NCBI GenBank assembly: GCA_025059715.1
Contig: JANXCE010000017.1
Location: forward strand, 1-43,103
From: Caldimicrobium sp.
Lineage (GTDB): Bacteria > Desulfobacterota > Thermodesulfobacteria > Thermodesulfobacteriales > Thermodesulfobacteriaceae
DNA length: 43,103 bases
Direction of reading: 5' to 3'
The translations under genes and the position numbers were made by a program. Under the pieces are notes generated by a model. That model was not told the DNA's origin, searched no databases, and saw only the letters and a program-made list of their open reading frames with translations. Below, one piece after another: positions 26,161-34,743 of the stretch. Each line of letters begins with the position of its first letter. Within the stretch, counting starts at the first letter, position 1.

Positions 26161-27555
26161 GTGAAACCCAAATTTTATCCTGAGGATACTATAGCAGCTA
26201 TTGCCACTCCTCTCGGTAGAGGAGCAATAGGTGTAATAAAGATCAGTGGAGAAAGGTCCCTTACTATACTGCAAAGAATCTTTTATCCCTTTAAAAAGCC
26301 CAAAACCTTTGAATCCCATCGCTTCTATTACGGATTCATTAAAGATCCAGAGAGTGGAGCAATAATTGATGAAGTTTTAGTAGTCTATATGAAAAAACCC
26401 TTTAGTTATACTAGGGAAGATGTGGTGGAAATTCACGCCCACAGTGGCTACTTTAACCTAAAAAAAATCTTGGACTTAGTTTTAAGAGAGGGAGCGCGTC
26501 CTGCAGAACCTGGGGAATTTACTTTTAGGGCTTACTTAAATGGAAGAATTGACTTAACTCAAGCGGAAGCTATTGAAGAGATTGTCTCAGCAAAAAGTGA
26601 GATCTCTTTAAATCTTGCTCTAAAAAATCTTTCTGGAAAACTTTCGGAAAAAATACAAAAACTTAGGGAAGATCTTCTTTTTATATTAGCTCAAGTGGAG
26701 TCCGCTATAGATTTTCCAGAGGAAGATATAGAGATTCTGAATCCTCCAGAATTAAGAGCGCTCATAGAAAAGGTAATTAGTGAAGTCTATCAACTCATAG
26801 AAAACTATAGGGAAGGAAAAATCTATCGTGAAGGAATTACTTTGGTTATTTCAGGTAAACCAAATGTAGGTAAATCTTCGCTGATGAATGCCCTTCTTCG
26901 AGAGGAAAGAGCAATAGTTACTCCTATACCTGGAACTACAAGAGACTTCTTAGAGGAAGAGGCCTACATTAAAGGACTTCCTGTAAAATTAATTGACACT
27001 GCAGGGCTCAGGGATACAGAAGATGTTGTTGAAAAAATAGGAGTAGAGAGGGCTTTACAGAAGTTAAAAGAAGCAGATTTAGTGCTCTTTCTCGTAGATG
27101 CAGGATGTAAACCCACTGAGGAAGATATAAAACTCTACAGTCTTATTAAAAATTATCCTCACCTGGTTGTGGTAAATAAAATTGATCTCCCTGAAAACTA
27201 TCTTCAAGAATGGGATGAGGTATTTAGTACCATGGAGATAGAACACCTTCCGATTTCCGTTAAAGAACATAAAAATTTAGATAAATTAGCTCAAAAAATT
27301 TTTGACAGAATTACTCAAGAAAAAGCCTTAAAGGTTCCAGAGGTAGCTCCTAATCTCCGGCAAAAAACAGCTTTAGAAAAAGCAGTAGTCCATCTTAAAT
27401 CCGCCTTAGAAGAGCTTCACAAAAAGGAACCCTTATCGGAGATTCTGGCAGTGGAGTTAAGAGAAGCCCTGGCAGACTTAGCCGAGATTATCGGAGAAGT
27501 CACCACAGAAGACCTTCTTTCTGATATTTTTTCCCGTTTTTGTATTGGAAAGTAA
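26161..27555 (+). CDS. mnmE: tRNA modification GTPase MnmE (TrmE)
   Basis: MnmE works with MnmG to add a (carboxymethyl)aminomethyl group to wobble uridine 34 of certain tRNAs. The 464-residue protein has the N-terminal tetrahydrofolate-binding domain (DTIAAIATPLGRGAIGVIKISG), a helical domain with the G domain inserted (G1 GKPNVGKS at 232-239, TTRDFLEE as switch region, DTAGLRDT, NKID), and the C-terminal C-x-GK ending with catalytic C461. The start is GTG immediately after the jag stop, with no separate ribosome binding site, implying reinitiation. mnmG is not in the window. Confidence 0.97.
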   Translation: MKPKFYPEDTIAAIATPLGRGAIGVIKISGERSLTILQRIFYPFKKPKTFESHRFYYGFIKDPESGAIIDEVLVVYMKKPFSYTREDVVEIHAHSGYFNLKKILDLVLREGARPAEPGEFTFRAYLNGRIDLTQAEAIEEIVSAKSEISLNLALKNLSGKLSEKIQKLREDLLFILAQVESAIDFPEEDIEILNPPELRALIEKVISEVYQLIENYREGKIYREGITLVISGKPNVGKSSLMNALLREERAIVTPIPGTTRDFLEEEAYIKGLPVKLIDTAGLRDTEDVVEKIGVERALQKLKEADLVLFLVDAGCKPTEEDIKLYSLIKNYPHLVVVNKIDLPENYLQEWDEVFSTMEIEHLPISVKEHKNLDKLAQKIFDRITQEKALKVPEVAPNLRQKTALEKAVVHLKSALEELHKKEPLSEILAVELREALADLAEIIGEVTTEDLLSDIFSRFCIGK

Positions 27556-27578
27556 TAGATAAAAATTTTAATAAAAAT

Positions 27579-28412
27579 TCACTTCAGAAAAAATATAAGA
27601 CTTGCCAATATGTATATTAAGAGATACAAAAACCCTCCCATATTTAACCAAAAGGCATATCGGGGTAAATAGACATAACTAAGTAAAATAAACATAGGTA
27701 AGATCAGATAGAGAAATACAAAAGGGGGCTCAAAGTATTTGAGCATCTCTTGAGCTCCTACAAAAAACCAAGGACCCCGGGGTTGAAGTGAGTTAAAGGG
27801 CACTAAGGGAAACTTTATTAAAAGGGCCATTAGAGGCAACCACAAAAAATAGATTAAATTATCCCATTTTAACAGAATCTTTATTTTTACATGCCAGATA
27901 AAAATTCCCAGTGTTAACAGGAAGGAAAGTATCAGATGCCAATGATAAATCTTTATTAGGCCTACTTTACTTGGAGCTAAGAAAATCTTATTGAGGATTT
28001 CTCCGAAAAGGGGAAAAGAATATAATAAAAGGTTTTCACCAATAGCACCTGCAAGTTCTCCAACTTCATCTCCTCTCAAAAGATAACCGGAAAAGGTTAA
28101 AAATAGAAGGACAAAGAAGGACAAAACCAAAGAAAACCAACTCAGGGGAGTCTTTAATTCATAAAGTCTTTTTATTAAGCTATCTAAGAGATGGAAAAAC
28201 ATAGAGAGGAGAGCAATTTGAGCGGAAAGATAATGAAGATTTCTTAAAAACTTTCCAAAGGGGACATAGAGTTCTATAGTAAGCACACTCATTAGTGGTT
28301 GAGAGTAAAAATAATGGAAACAGAGGGGAATTCCAGATAGGATACAAACCAGTAAAGAAGAACTGCTAATTAAGGCTAAAGGAAGATTAATAGTTCTACC
28401 GCTAAATTTCAA
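27579..28412 (-). CDS. Cytochrome b (b6-like) membrane subunit
   Basis: This is the haem b membrane subunit of a quinol-oxidising bc/b6f-type complex, with the Rieske protein encoded just upstream. The 277 residues contain about eight hydrophobic segments. Haem ligands are visible as H60-x13-H74 in one helix and H159-x14-H174 in the other; the 14-residue second spacing is the b6 type. The region resembling the end of helix F/subunit IV reads GPWFFVGAQEML where quinol-oxidising cytochromes b usually have PEWY, so the catalytic Glu is not present. It overlaps the Rieske gene by 11 bases. No cytochrome c or f gene is adjacent, so the downstream acceptor is unknown. Confidence 0.85.
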   Translation of the reverse strand: MKFSGRTINLPLALISSSSLLVCILSGIPLCFHYFYSQPLMSVLTIELYVPFGKFLRNLHYLSAQIALLSMFFHLLDSLIKRLYELKTPLSWFSLVLSFFVLLFLTFSGYLLRGDEVGELAGAIGENLLLYSFPLFGEILNKIFLAPSKVGLIKIYHWHLILSFLLTLGIFIWHVKIKILLKWDNLIYFLWLPLMALLIKFPLVPFNSLQPRGPWFFVGAQEMLKYFEPPFVFLYLILPMFILLSYVYLPRYAFWLNMGGFLYLLIYILASLIFFLK

Positions 28413-28791
28413 TCTGGAGCCCCTCTTCTTTATGGGTAAAAGTTAGCTCCTTAAGATCTTTCTTAGCTGGACCCTCTATATATTTACCTTTCAAGGTAAA
28501 TTTACTGCGATGACAGGGACAAAGAATAACCTGATTAACCGGATCGTAACTTAGCTTACATCCCAAGTGTGGGCATCTTCGAGAAAAAACCAAAAAACCT
28601 TTGTTTTCTCTAATAATAATGTATTCATCCCCAAGATATAACCTTTCAATCCTCTTTAAGTCCTCTGTGGATAAAATTATCTTTTTTGTGGGTGGTCTAC
28701 TGAGGTAGGATAAATTACGGTAGACTACATAAATCCCCGTTCCAAAGAAAAACAACCCTATAGCCTTTAAAAACTCTCTTTTAGTTAACAT
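28402..28791 (-). CDS. Rieske 2Fe-2S protein
   Basis: This protein carries electrons from quinol to a cytochrome. The 129-residue protein has an N-terminal membrane anchor (about 9-26) and the two cluster motifs C73-P-H75-L-G-C78 and C91-P-C93-H94. By family knowledge C73, H75, C91 and H94 bind the cluster and C78-C93 form a disulfide. No twin-arginine motif is seen ahead of the hydrophobic segment (the start reads MLTKREFLKAIG), which is unusual for exported Rieske proteins. It overlaps the 3' end of ruvA by seven bases and the cytochrome b gene by 11. Confidence 0.9.
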   Translation of the reverse strand: MLTKREFLKAIGLFFFGTGIYVVYRNLSYLSRPPTKKIILSTEDLKRIERLYLGDEYIIIRENKGFLVFSRRCPHLGCKLSYDPVNQVILCPCHRSKFTLKGKYIEGPAKKDLKELTFTHKEEGLQIEI

Positions 28792-29402
28792 CTTTCCTCT
28801 ATGAAAGAAGGAGCTAAGCTTTTTAAAGCCTTCTTGATAAGTTCTTCAAGAGAATCCCTCTCATCGTAGACCTTCAAGAGGACTTCCTCTGCCTCTTGTG
28901 CTTTAAAACCAAGACTTATCAAACTCGCTTTAGCTTCACTCAAAATTCTCTCTCGCTCAATGGGGAGAGTTAATCCCTTTTTACTCAATTTACTAAAAAG
29001 ACCCTTTAATTCCACATATAGTCTTTCTGCCTTTTTCACACCCACTCCAGGAATCTTAGCTAATTCCTCAATTTTTCTGTCATATATAATACCTCTTAAA
29101 GTCTCAGGTGAAAAAATAGAGAGCATGTTTAAAGCAAGTTTAGGTCCCACCTTGGAGAGAGCATTTAGTTTTAAAAAGAGTTCTCTCTCTTCCCGCTCTA
29201 AAAAACCATAAAGCTCAAGGTATTCATTTTTTCTAAGTATGGGCACCACAAAGAGCTGAATCTCCTTGCCGATAAAGTTCTCTCTCAAAATTTCTACTAA
29301 ATTGAGAGGTATAAGTATTTCCCAGGCAAGAAAATTAACCTCAAGGATAAGTTTGTTGGGAGGTAAAATTTCTCTCAAAATCCCTTTCAAAGAATATAGC
29401 AT
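28785..29402 (-). CDS. ruvA: Holliday junction helicase subunit RuvA
   Basis: RuvA binds four-way junctions and loads the RuvB motor for branch migration. The 205-residue protein has the N-terminal OB-like domain (MLYSLKGILREILPPNKLIL), the tandem helix-hairpin-helix region ending IPGVGVKKAERLYVELKG, and a C-terminal RuvB-binding helix domain (EAKASLISLGFKAQEAEEVL). It follows ruvC by 12 bases. ruvB is not adjacent: the next downstream genes are the Rieske and cytochrome b genes, an odd replacement at this position. Confidence 0.93.
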   Translation of the reverse strand: MLYSLKGILREILPPNKLILEVNFLAWEILIPLNLVEILRENFIGKEIQLFVVPILRKNEYLELYGFLEREERELFLKLNALSKVGPKLALNMLSIFSPETLRGIIYDRKIEELAKIPGVGVKKAERLYVELKGLFSKLSKKGLTLPIERERILSEAKASLISLGFKAQEAEEVLLKVYDERDSLEELIKKALKSLAPSFIEERC

Positions 29403-29414
29403 TATCTTCCCTAT

Positions 29415-29894
29415 TTAGAAGATTCCCTGTTCCAGGGCATAGGTTATGGCAAGACCCAGGGCATCGAGAATATGCTCATCCTTGATTTTAGCACCAATTT
29501 TTCCTCCTAAAAGATTTTCTAATACTTTCAATAAATCAGCCCTTTTTGCCCTTCCATTTCCACAGAGATATCTCCTCCAATGTGTGGGTGAATAGGTCTT
29601 ATAGGGAATACGATTTTCCTCTGCTAAAACCATTATTAAAGCACAAACTTGGGTGATTTGGGAGGTCTGATATGGATTGGCCTTAGGAATAGTCTCTTCA
29701 AACACAAGGAAGCTTGGGTTGTAAATTTGAAAAGTTTCTCTAAGATAAATAAAGATATTATGTAAGCGCTTAGAAGGGGATTGAGAAGAGCAAGTTTTTA
29801 AGCTAAGAGCATAAAGGATTTCCCAGCTATTTTGTTTTTCTATAATCACGACACCTAAGTGAAGAAGTCCTGGATCGATCCCTATGATTCTCAT
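29415..29894 (-). CDS. ruvC: Crossover junction endodeoxyribonuclease RuvC
   Basis: RuvC cleaves Holliday junctions symmetrically. The 159 residues carry the RNase H-fold catalytic set: D7 in GIDPGL, E66/E67 in FLVFEE, and H141/D144 in DEHILDALGLA. The ATG start is MRIIGIDPG, as in the family. The sequence is fairly divergent in the middle, including a YQTSQITQVCALI block where typical members have GQARGV-like sequence. It lies between the MBL hydrolase (six bases upstream) and ruvA. Confidence 0.9.
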   Translation of the reverse strand: MRIIGIDPGLLHLGVVIIEKQNSWEILYALSLKTCSSQSPSKRLHNIFIYLRETFQIYNPSFLVFEETIPKANPYQTSQITQVCALIMVLAEENRIPYKTYSPTHWRRYLCGNGRAKRADLLKVLENLLGGKIGAKIKDEHILDALGLAITYALEQGIF

Positions 29895-29899
29895 GACTT

Positions 29900-30652
29900 T
29901 TAGGAGAGAGATATTTTTAGTCCGTCAAAGGCAGCAATTACCTTTAGTGAGAGCTCTTCACTTAAATTTTTTGCAACTGAAGAGGGCTTGGCTTGAAGCA
30001 TCGTCATTCCAAAATGGGTAATAATTGTGAGCTTGGGCTTAAGCGTAGCCAGTAGATCTTTGGCGTCCTTAAAAGATAAATGAAGGACTCCCTCCTTAGC
30101 TTCATAACGAACTAAATTCATTATTAGAAAGTCACAACCTTCAAATTCTTTCTTTAGTTCCTCAAAGTAAGCAGTATCAGAGATTAGACCTAATTTGTTT
30201 CCAGAGGGAAGATAAAAAACTAAACCATAATTTTCTGCATTATGAACGAGAAGACAAGAAGTTCTAAATCTTAAGTTTCCTGCCATATACTCCTGATGTT
30301 CTCTTAAAATTTGGATCTCTAATAGTGAACCTTTTAGGTAGGGAAGTAAAATCCCCTCTTTAAGGGCCTCCTCCGGAAGAAAGAGCCTTCCTTTCTTTTT
30401 AAGACCTCCTTCAGTTAGGGCATCAACTAAGATGTTTAGATCAGCGGAATGATCCAAGTGTTTGTGAGTTAGGATTAAATTTTTTATTTTGTTAAGAGAT
30501 ATTTTATATTTGGAGAGATAAACTAAGGTTCCGGGACCTGGATCAAGGAGTGTAATTTCATCATTGAGGACCAAAACCAGACCACCTGAGGCTCTTAACT
30601 GCCTTGCTACCACATAACGAGCCCCTGCTGTGCCAAGAAATAATACTTCCAT
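29900..30652 (-). CDS. MBL-fold metal hydrolase, RNase Z-like
   Basis: This 250-residue metallo-beta-lactamase-fold protein has the dinuclear metal motif HKHLDH (H63, H65, D67, H68). Later candidate ligands include D179 in ISDTAYFEE and a C-terminal His in TIITHFGM. The overall form resembles RNase Z/phosphonate-type hydrolases (MEVLFLGTAGA start), but no RNase Z exosite is evident, so the substrate is unknown. The ATG has no convincing ribosome binding site. A TATAAT on the minus strand at 30677-30682 lies 24 bases upstream. It is the first gene of the run leading to ruvC-ruvA and petAB-like genes. Confidence 0.85.
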   Translation of the reverse strand: MEVLFLGTAGARYVVARQLRASGGLVLVLNDEITLLDPGPGTLVYLSKYKISLNKIKNLILTHKHLDHSADLNILVDALTEGGLKKKGRLFLPEEALKEGILLPYLKGSLLEIQILREHQEYMAGNLRFRTSCLLVHNAENYGLVFYLPSGNKLGLISDTAYFEELKKEFEGCDFLIMNLVRYEAKEGVLHLSFKDAKDLLATLKPKLTIITHFGMTMLQAKPSSVAKNLSEELSLKVIAAFDGLKISLS

Positions 30653-30676
30653 TGTTTAGTCATCTAAGTGTTCTTT

Positions 30677-30682
30677 ATTATA
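30677..30682 (-). promoter_or_regulatory. -10 element before the MBL/ruvCA operon
   Basis: A perfect TATAAT on the minus strand, preceded by GGG as in the argF promoter. No matching -35 is found at 16-18 bases. Confidence 0.4.
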
Positions 30683-30735
30683 CCCTATTAGCGTAAAATA
30701 TAAACCAGGCAAAGCCTAAAAGCACAAGGTTGTTC

Positions 30736-30763
30736 TTGAAAAAAGAGACATATTTATTATATT
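30736..30763 (+). promoter_or_regulatory. Sigma70-type promoter of yebC
   Basis: TTGAAA (30736-30741), 16 bases, then TATATT (30758-30763), each a 5 of 6 match. It lies about 39 bases before the yebC GTG, upstream of a run of A's and the ribosome binding site AGAGGTG. Confidence 0.5.
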
Positions 30764-30802
30764 TATGTGCAAAATTTAAAAAAAAAAAAGAGGTGAACAC
30801 AA

Positions 30803-31555
30803 GTGGCAGGACATTCCCACTGGGCTCAAATAAAGAGAAAAAAAGCGGTGCAAGACGCCAAAAGAGGGCAGTTATTTACTAAACTTACTCGAGAAATAAT
30901 TATTGCTGTGAAAACTGGTGGTGGAGGAGATCCTGATTTAAATCCTCGGCTGAGATCCGCTATTCAAGCTGCCCGTGCTGCTAATATGCCAAAGGATAAC
31001 ATCGAAAGGGCCATAAAGAAGGCCTTAGGCTTAGAAGAGGGCACCAATTATGAAGAGGTCTTCTTTGAAGGTTACGGGCCTGGAGGAGTTGCTATTTTAG
31101 TTAGCGCCATAACGGACAACAGAAAGAGAACCGTCTCAGAAGTAAGGCATCTTTTTAGTAAATATGGAGGAAATTTAGCGGAACCAGGAGCAGTGTCCTG
31201 GATCTTTGAACAAAAGGGTCTAATTGTAGTGCCAAAGAACCAGGAGGAAAAAGCTTTAGAGATTGCAATTGAAAAGGGCGCTGAAGATATTAAAGAGTAT
31301 GAAAGTGAATTGGAGATCATTACTTCACCCTCAGAATTCGAAACTATAAAGCAAGCCTTAGAGCAAGCAGGTATTGAAATCTTGTCTGCTAAAGTTACCA
31401 TGGTGCCCAAAAACTTAGTCCCAGTTACCGAAGAAAACGCCGCCCAAAGTTTACTCAAACTCATGGAAGCCTTAGAAGACCTTGACGATGTTCAGCAAGT
31501 CTTTGCCAACTTTGACATCCCGGAAAAAATTATGGATTCTCTTCATAAACATTAA
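30803..31555 (+). CDS. yebC: YebC/PmpR family protein
   Basis: YebC-family proteins were long annotated as transcriptional regulators; some members are now linked to translation of difficult (polyproline) sequences. The 250-residue protein has the invariant start MAGHSHWAQIKRKKAVQDAK, the FTKLTREIIIAVKTGGGGDP block, and DNRKRTVSEVRHLFSKYGGNL with GAVSWIFEQKG. The GTG start has AGAGGTG eight bases upstream. It is often encoded next to ruvC; here it is divergent from the ruvCA run. Confidence 0.96.
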   Translation: MAGHSHWAQIKRKKAVQDAKRGQLFTKLTREIIIAVKTGGGGDPDLNPRLRSAIQAARAANMPKDNIERAIKKALGLEEGTNYEEVFFEGYGPGGVAILVSAITDNRKRTVSEVRHLFSKYGGNLAEPGAVSWIFEQKGLIVVPKNQEEKALEIAIEKGAEDIKEYESELEIITSPSEFETIKQALEQAGIEILSAKVTMVPKNLVPVTEENAAQSLLKLMEALEDLDDVQQVFANFDIPEKIMDSLHKH

Positions 31556-31566
31556 AAAAAACCCTT

Positions 31567-32739
31567 GTGACTATAAAATTTAAAGTAAAACCTGAAGATT
31601 TTATTGTCTCGGAAGTAGTAAAAATAACCCCTTCCGAAAAGGGAGACTTTGCCCTGTATTTACTCAAAAAGGTCAATCTTACTACCTGGGATGCCCTGGG
31701 AAAGATCTCAAAATTCTTTCGAATTCCTCTTGAATTTTTTGGATATGGAGGCTTGAAGGACAAAAGGGCCATAACCTATCAATACATTACCATCAAACAT
31801 GGTCCCAAGAGAGATTTTCGTGGAAAAAGTTTAGAACTAACTTATTTAGGAAATGTTCCTAAAAGTTTAGACAAAAATGATCTTTTAGGCAATAACTTCG
31901 AGATTACTTTAAGAGGAATAACCATTGATGACCACAGCATCCTAAGAAATATCGAGGAAGTCAAACAATACGGAATTCCTAACTACTTTGATGAACAGCG
32001 TTTTGGGTCAGTTTATAAAGGAAAGGAATTTGCGGTAAAAGAAATAATTAAGGGCAATTATGAAAGAGCCCTGTTCCTCCTGTTAGCAGTAGGAAGCGCA
32101 GAGGACATGCGTCAATCCCGAGCACTTAGAGATTGCCTCAGAAAAAACTGGGGAAACTGGAAAGACTGTATAAAATTTGCTCGATTAACCTGGGAAAAAA
32201 ATCTATTAAACTTTCTCTCCAATCACACGCCCTCTAAGCGAACCTTTAAAAGGGCTCTCAACCTTGTAGATCAGGAGTATCTCTTTTTTTTGGGTAATGT
32301 CTATCAGAGCTATTTGTGGAATGAGGTTTTAAAGGAGTGTCTTGCCTACCTTAATTTGAATCACTTTACCATGAAGTATCCCTTAGGGGACCTTTACTTT
32401 TATAGAGAAATTTCAGAAGCGCTCTTTAAGTTTTTGCCACACCTTAAAATTCCCTATCCCTCTCCCAGATTAAAGCTTGAAAATATACCAGAGCTACCTT
32501 TGAAAGATCTTTACCAAAAGGTATTTCGGAGGGAAGGTTTAGAGGACTTACAGAATCTTAGAACCTTTATTAAAGGCTTAGTCTTTAAAAGCTATCCCCG
32601 TCCCGCTATAGTTATTCCTCAAAATTTAAATTGGAAAAGATTAGCCAAAGACAAGGTGCTTATAAATTTTTTCTTAGAAAAGGGAGCTTATGCTACTTTG
32701 GTAATAAAGAGGATCTTTTATGCTAATAAGGCTTCCTAA
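31567..32739 (+). CDS. truD: tRNA pseudouridine(13) synthase TruD
   Basis: TruD isomerises uridine 13 of tRNA (tRNA-Glu in E. coli). The 390-residue protein has the N-terminal PEDFIVSEV, the TTWDALGKISKFF block, and GYGGLKDKRAITYQY, in which D65 is the catalytic aspartate, followed by NNFEITLRG and NYFDEQRFGS. The TRUD insertion domain follows. The GTG start is 11 bases after the yebC stop with no visible ribosome binding site, so coupling is likely. The 3' end overlaps the glycosyltransferase gene by 20 bases. Confidence 0.94.
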   Translation: MTIKFKVKPEDFIVSEVVKITPSEKGDFALYLLKKVNLTTWDALGKISKFFRIPLEFFGYGGLKDKRAITYQYITIKHGPKRDFRGKSLELTYLGNVPKSLDKNDLLGNNFEITLRGITIDDHSILRNIEEVKQYGIPNYFDEQRFGSVYKGKEFAVKEIIKGNYERALFLLLAVGSAEDMRQSRALRDCLRKNWGNWKDCIKFARLTWEKNLLNFLSNHTPSKRTFKRALNLVDQEYLFFLGNVYQSYLWNEVLKECLAYLNLNHFTMKYPLGDLYFYREISEALFKFLPHLKIPYPSPRLKLENIPELPLKDLYQKVFRREGLEDLQNLRTFIKGLVFKSYPRPAIVIPQNLNWKRLAKDKVLINFFLEKGAYATLVIKRIFYANKAS

Positions 32740-33694
32740 TTGGTTAGGTGACACCCTTATGGCAACTCCAGTTTATGAGAATCTAAAAGATCAGGAAGAG
32801 CTTATTTTTTATGGTCCTCCGCCCTTTTTAACACTTCTTGAGGATTTTCCTAACACACGAACACTCCCCTTTTACCAGGGAGATCTCCAGCTAAATCTTC
32901 AAAATCTCCGCAGATTTAAAGAACAAAAGGGCCTCCTTCTTACCAACTCTTTCTCCTCTGCTTGGTTATTCTTTAGAGCAGGGCTAAAAGAGCGCTTAGG
33001 TTATGCAACCGATTTAAGGGGACTTCTCTTGACTAAAAAGGTTACTCCACCTAAAAAGAAAATGCATCAAAGAGATAAATACCTTTATCTCATAGAAAAG
33101 TTAGGGTATCCTATTAAAACCCGAGATTTAAGGCTTTATTTGAAAGAGGAAAAGCTTGTCAAGGCCCGATTTTTTCTTCAGGCCTTTTTGGATTCAAAGC
33201 GCGAAAGTTTTATTGTGCTCGCACCTGGTGCAAGCTATGGACCAGCTAAAAGATGGCCAGAGCTATATTTTAAAAGGCTTGCCGAGAAATTCAATAAGGA
33301 AGGCTTCAAAGTTTTAATCGTAGGTAGTCCAAAGGAAGCGGAGCTCGGATCACTCATCGCTGAGGGGCTATCCACAACCTATAATCTCTGTGGAAAAACT
33401 GATTTACCTCTTTTAGCTGGTATTTTACACCATACCTCCCTTCTTGTTTCTAACGACTCTGGGCTCATGCATTTGGGATCCGCATTAGGAATACCTCAAC
33501 TTGCCCTTTTTGGCTCCACTGATCCTGAATTAACGGGTCCCCTTAATCCAAAGGCCAAAGTCCTTAAATTAGACTTAGTCTGCTCACCTTGCTTCCACCG
33601 AAAGTGTCCCAAAGGACATTATAAGTGCCTTGTAGAAATAAAGCCAGAAAGTGTTTTTAAAGAGGCTATTAAACTAATAAATGGATTTTATTAA
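32720..33694 (+). CDS. waaF: Glycosyltransferase family 9, heptosyltransferase II-like
   Basis: This enzyme probably adds a heptose to the lipopolysaccharide inner core from ADP-heptose, in the cytoplasm at the inner membrane. The 324 residues begin MLIRLPNWLGDTLMATPVYEN, the RLPNWLGD start being the hallmark of WaaF. The C-terminal domain has VLAPGASYGPAKRWP, LVSNDSGLMHLGSALGIPQLALFGSTDP and a Cys-rich CSPCFHRKCP stretch typical of GT9 enzymes. The ATG lies inside truD. The stop shares TTAA with the stop of the convergent dehydrogenase gene. Confidence 0.9.
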   Translation: MLIRLPNWLGDTLMATPVYENLKDQEELIFYGPPPFLTLLEDFPNTRTLPFYQGDLQLNLQNLRRFKEQKGLLLTNSFSSAWLFFRAGLKERLGYATDLRGLLLTKKVTPPKKKMHQRDKYLYLIEKLGYPIKTRDLRLYLKEEKLVKARFFLQAFLDSKRESFIVLAPGASYGPAKRWPELYFKRLAEKFNKEGFKVLIVGSPKEAELGSLIAEGLSTTYNLCGKTDLPLLAGILHHTSLLVSNDSGLMHLGSALGIPQLALFGSTDPELTGPLNPKAKVLKLDLVCSPCFHRKCPKGHYKCLVEIKPESVFKEAIKLINGFY

Positions 33695-34731
33695 AAATAG
33701 CTTTCAAAGTGTACTCTACTAGACTTATATCTGAGATAATGATGAAGATCTTCCACTATCCATTCTACAAGCCTATTGAGAGCCTCCTCAGTAAAGTAGG
33801 CGATATGGGGAGTAAAAATTACTTGAGGATATCTTAAAAGATGGAGAGTAAGAAGTGCTCTTTGGGCAATTTCACTGGGTAAATTCTCTCTCAAATATGA
33901 AAGATCTAATAGCACTCTTTCACCCTCAAATACATCTAAGGCAACTCCTCCCTGTAGTCTACCATTCTCCAGAGCCCAAATAAGAGCATCGGTATCCACT
34001 ACTGGTCCTCTAGCGGTATTTATAAGCATGGCTTTAGGTTTAGTTAGCTTTATGTTTTCCTTATTTATCAGGTGATGAGTTTTAGCATAATAGGGGACCA
34101 TAACTGTAATCACATCTGCTTCTCTAAGAAGGGTCTCCAAAGGCACATAGTTTACCTCGTACTTTTCTATTAGTTCTCGAGAAGGGGTTATATCATAAGC
34201 AATAACTTTCATGCCAATACCATACCCTATTCTACAAAGATGACTACCAATGTTTCCTGTTCCTATAACCCCTAAGATCTTTCCATATAGATCCCACCCC
34301 AGAAGCCCCTCTCTGGAAAAATCCAGTCGCTGCATTTTTTCAAAATTGGTTCTCATCTTTCTTGCCAAGGAAAAAATTAAAGCAAAGGTGTGTTCCGCCA
34401 CAGTGACACTGGCATAATAGGGAGCATTAGATACCTGTATTCCCCTTTTTTTACAGGCAGCAATATCTATTTGATCCATACCCGTAGTTCGGGTAAGCAC
34501 ATATTTTAAATTAGGAAGAGCCTCAACTACTTTTCCGTTTACAAATGAATTTAAATATATAACAGCTATTGATGTATCCCTGTATAAAGATGCATTATCC
34601 TCTTTCAAAGGTAAGGGGACAAACTCTACTTGTAAATCTGGAAAATCTGTAAGTAGTTTTTTTTCTATTTCTTTTATAAACTTCTCTCTTTCCCAATCCC
34701 TGGCCTCAAAAAAGGTAATTTTATCTCCCAT
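33691..34731 (-). CDS. D-isomer 2-hydroxyacid dehydrogenase
   Basis: This NAD-dependent oxidoreductase resembles D-lactate or phosphoglycerate dehydrogenase. In 346 residues the Rossmann motif GVIGTGNIGSHLCRIG is near 155-170, catalytic-type residues appear in INTARGPVVDTDAL, an acidic residue in ALDVFEGE and a His in FTPHIAYFTEEAL. The SLARKMRTN and LFSYPQV-like regions are more like D-lactate dehydrogenases (LdhA) than SerA. There is no C-terminal ACT domain. It follows the peptide-binding protein gene by 12 bases and overlaps the convergent waaF stop by four bases. The exact substrate is not determined. Confidence 0.85.
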   Translation of the reverse strand: MGDKITFFEARDWEREKFIKEIEKKLLTDFPDLQVEFVPLPLKEDNASLYRDTSIAVIYLNSFVNGKVVEALPNLKYVLTRTTGMDQIDIAACKKRGIQVSNAPYYASVTVAEHTFALIFSLARKMRTNFEKMQRLDFSREGLLGWDLYGKILGVIGTGNIGSHLCRIGYGIGMKVIAYDITPSRELIEKYEVNYVPLETLLREADVITVMVPYYAKTHHLINKENIKLTKPKAMLINTARGPVVDTDALIWALENGRLQGGVALDVFEGERVLLDLSYLRENLPSEIAQRALLTLHLLRYPQVIFTPHIAYFTEEALNRLVEWIVEDLHHYLRYKSSRVHFESYF

Positions 34732-34743
34732 ATTTGTCCCTCC

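Noticed and set aside
32281-32300. T-rich run in truD as a second slippage site
   Set aside because: The reading frame is continuous through it and no alternative frame continues with conserved sequence.
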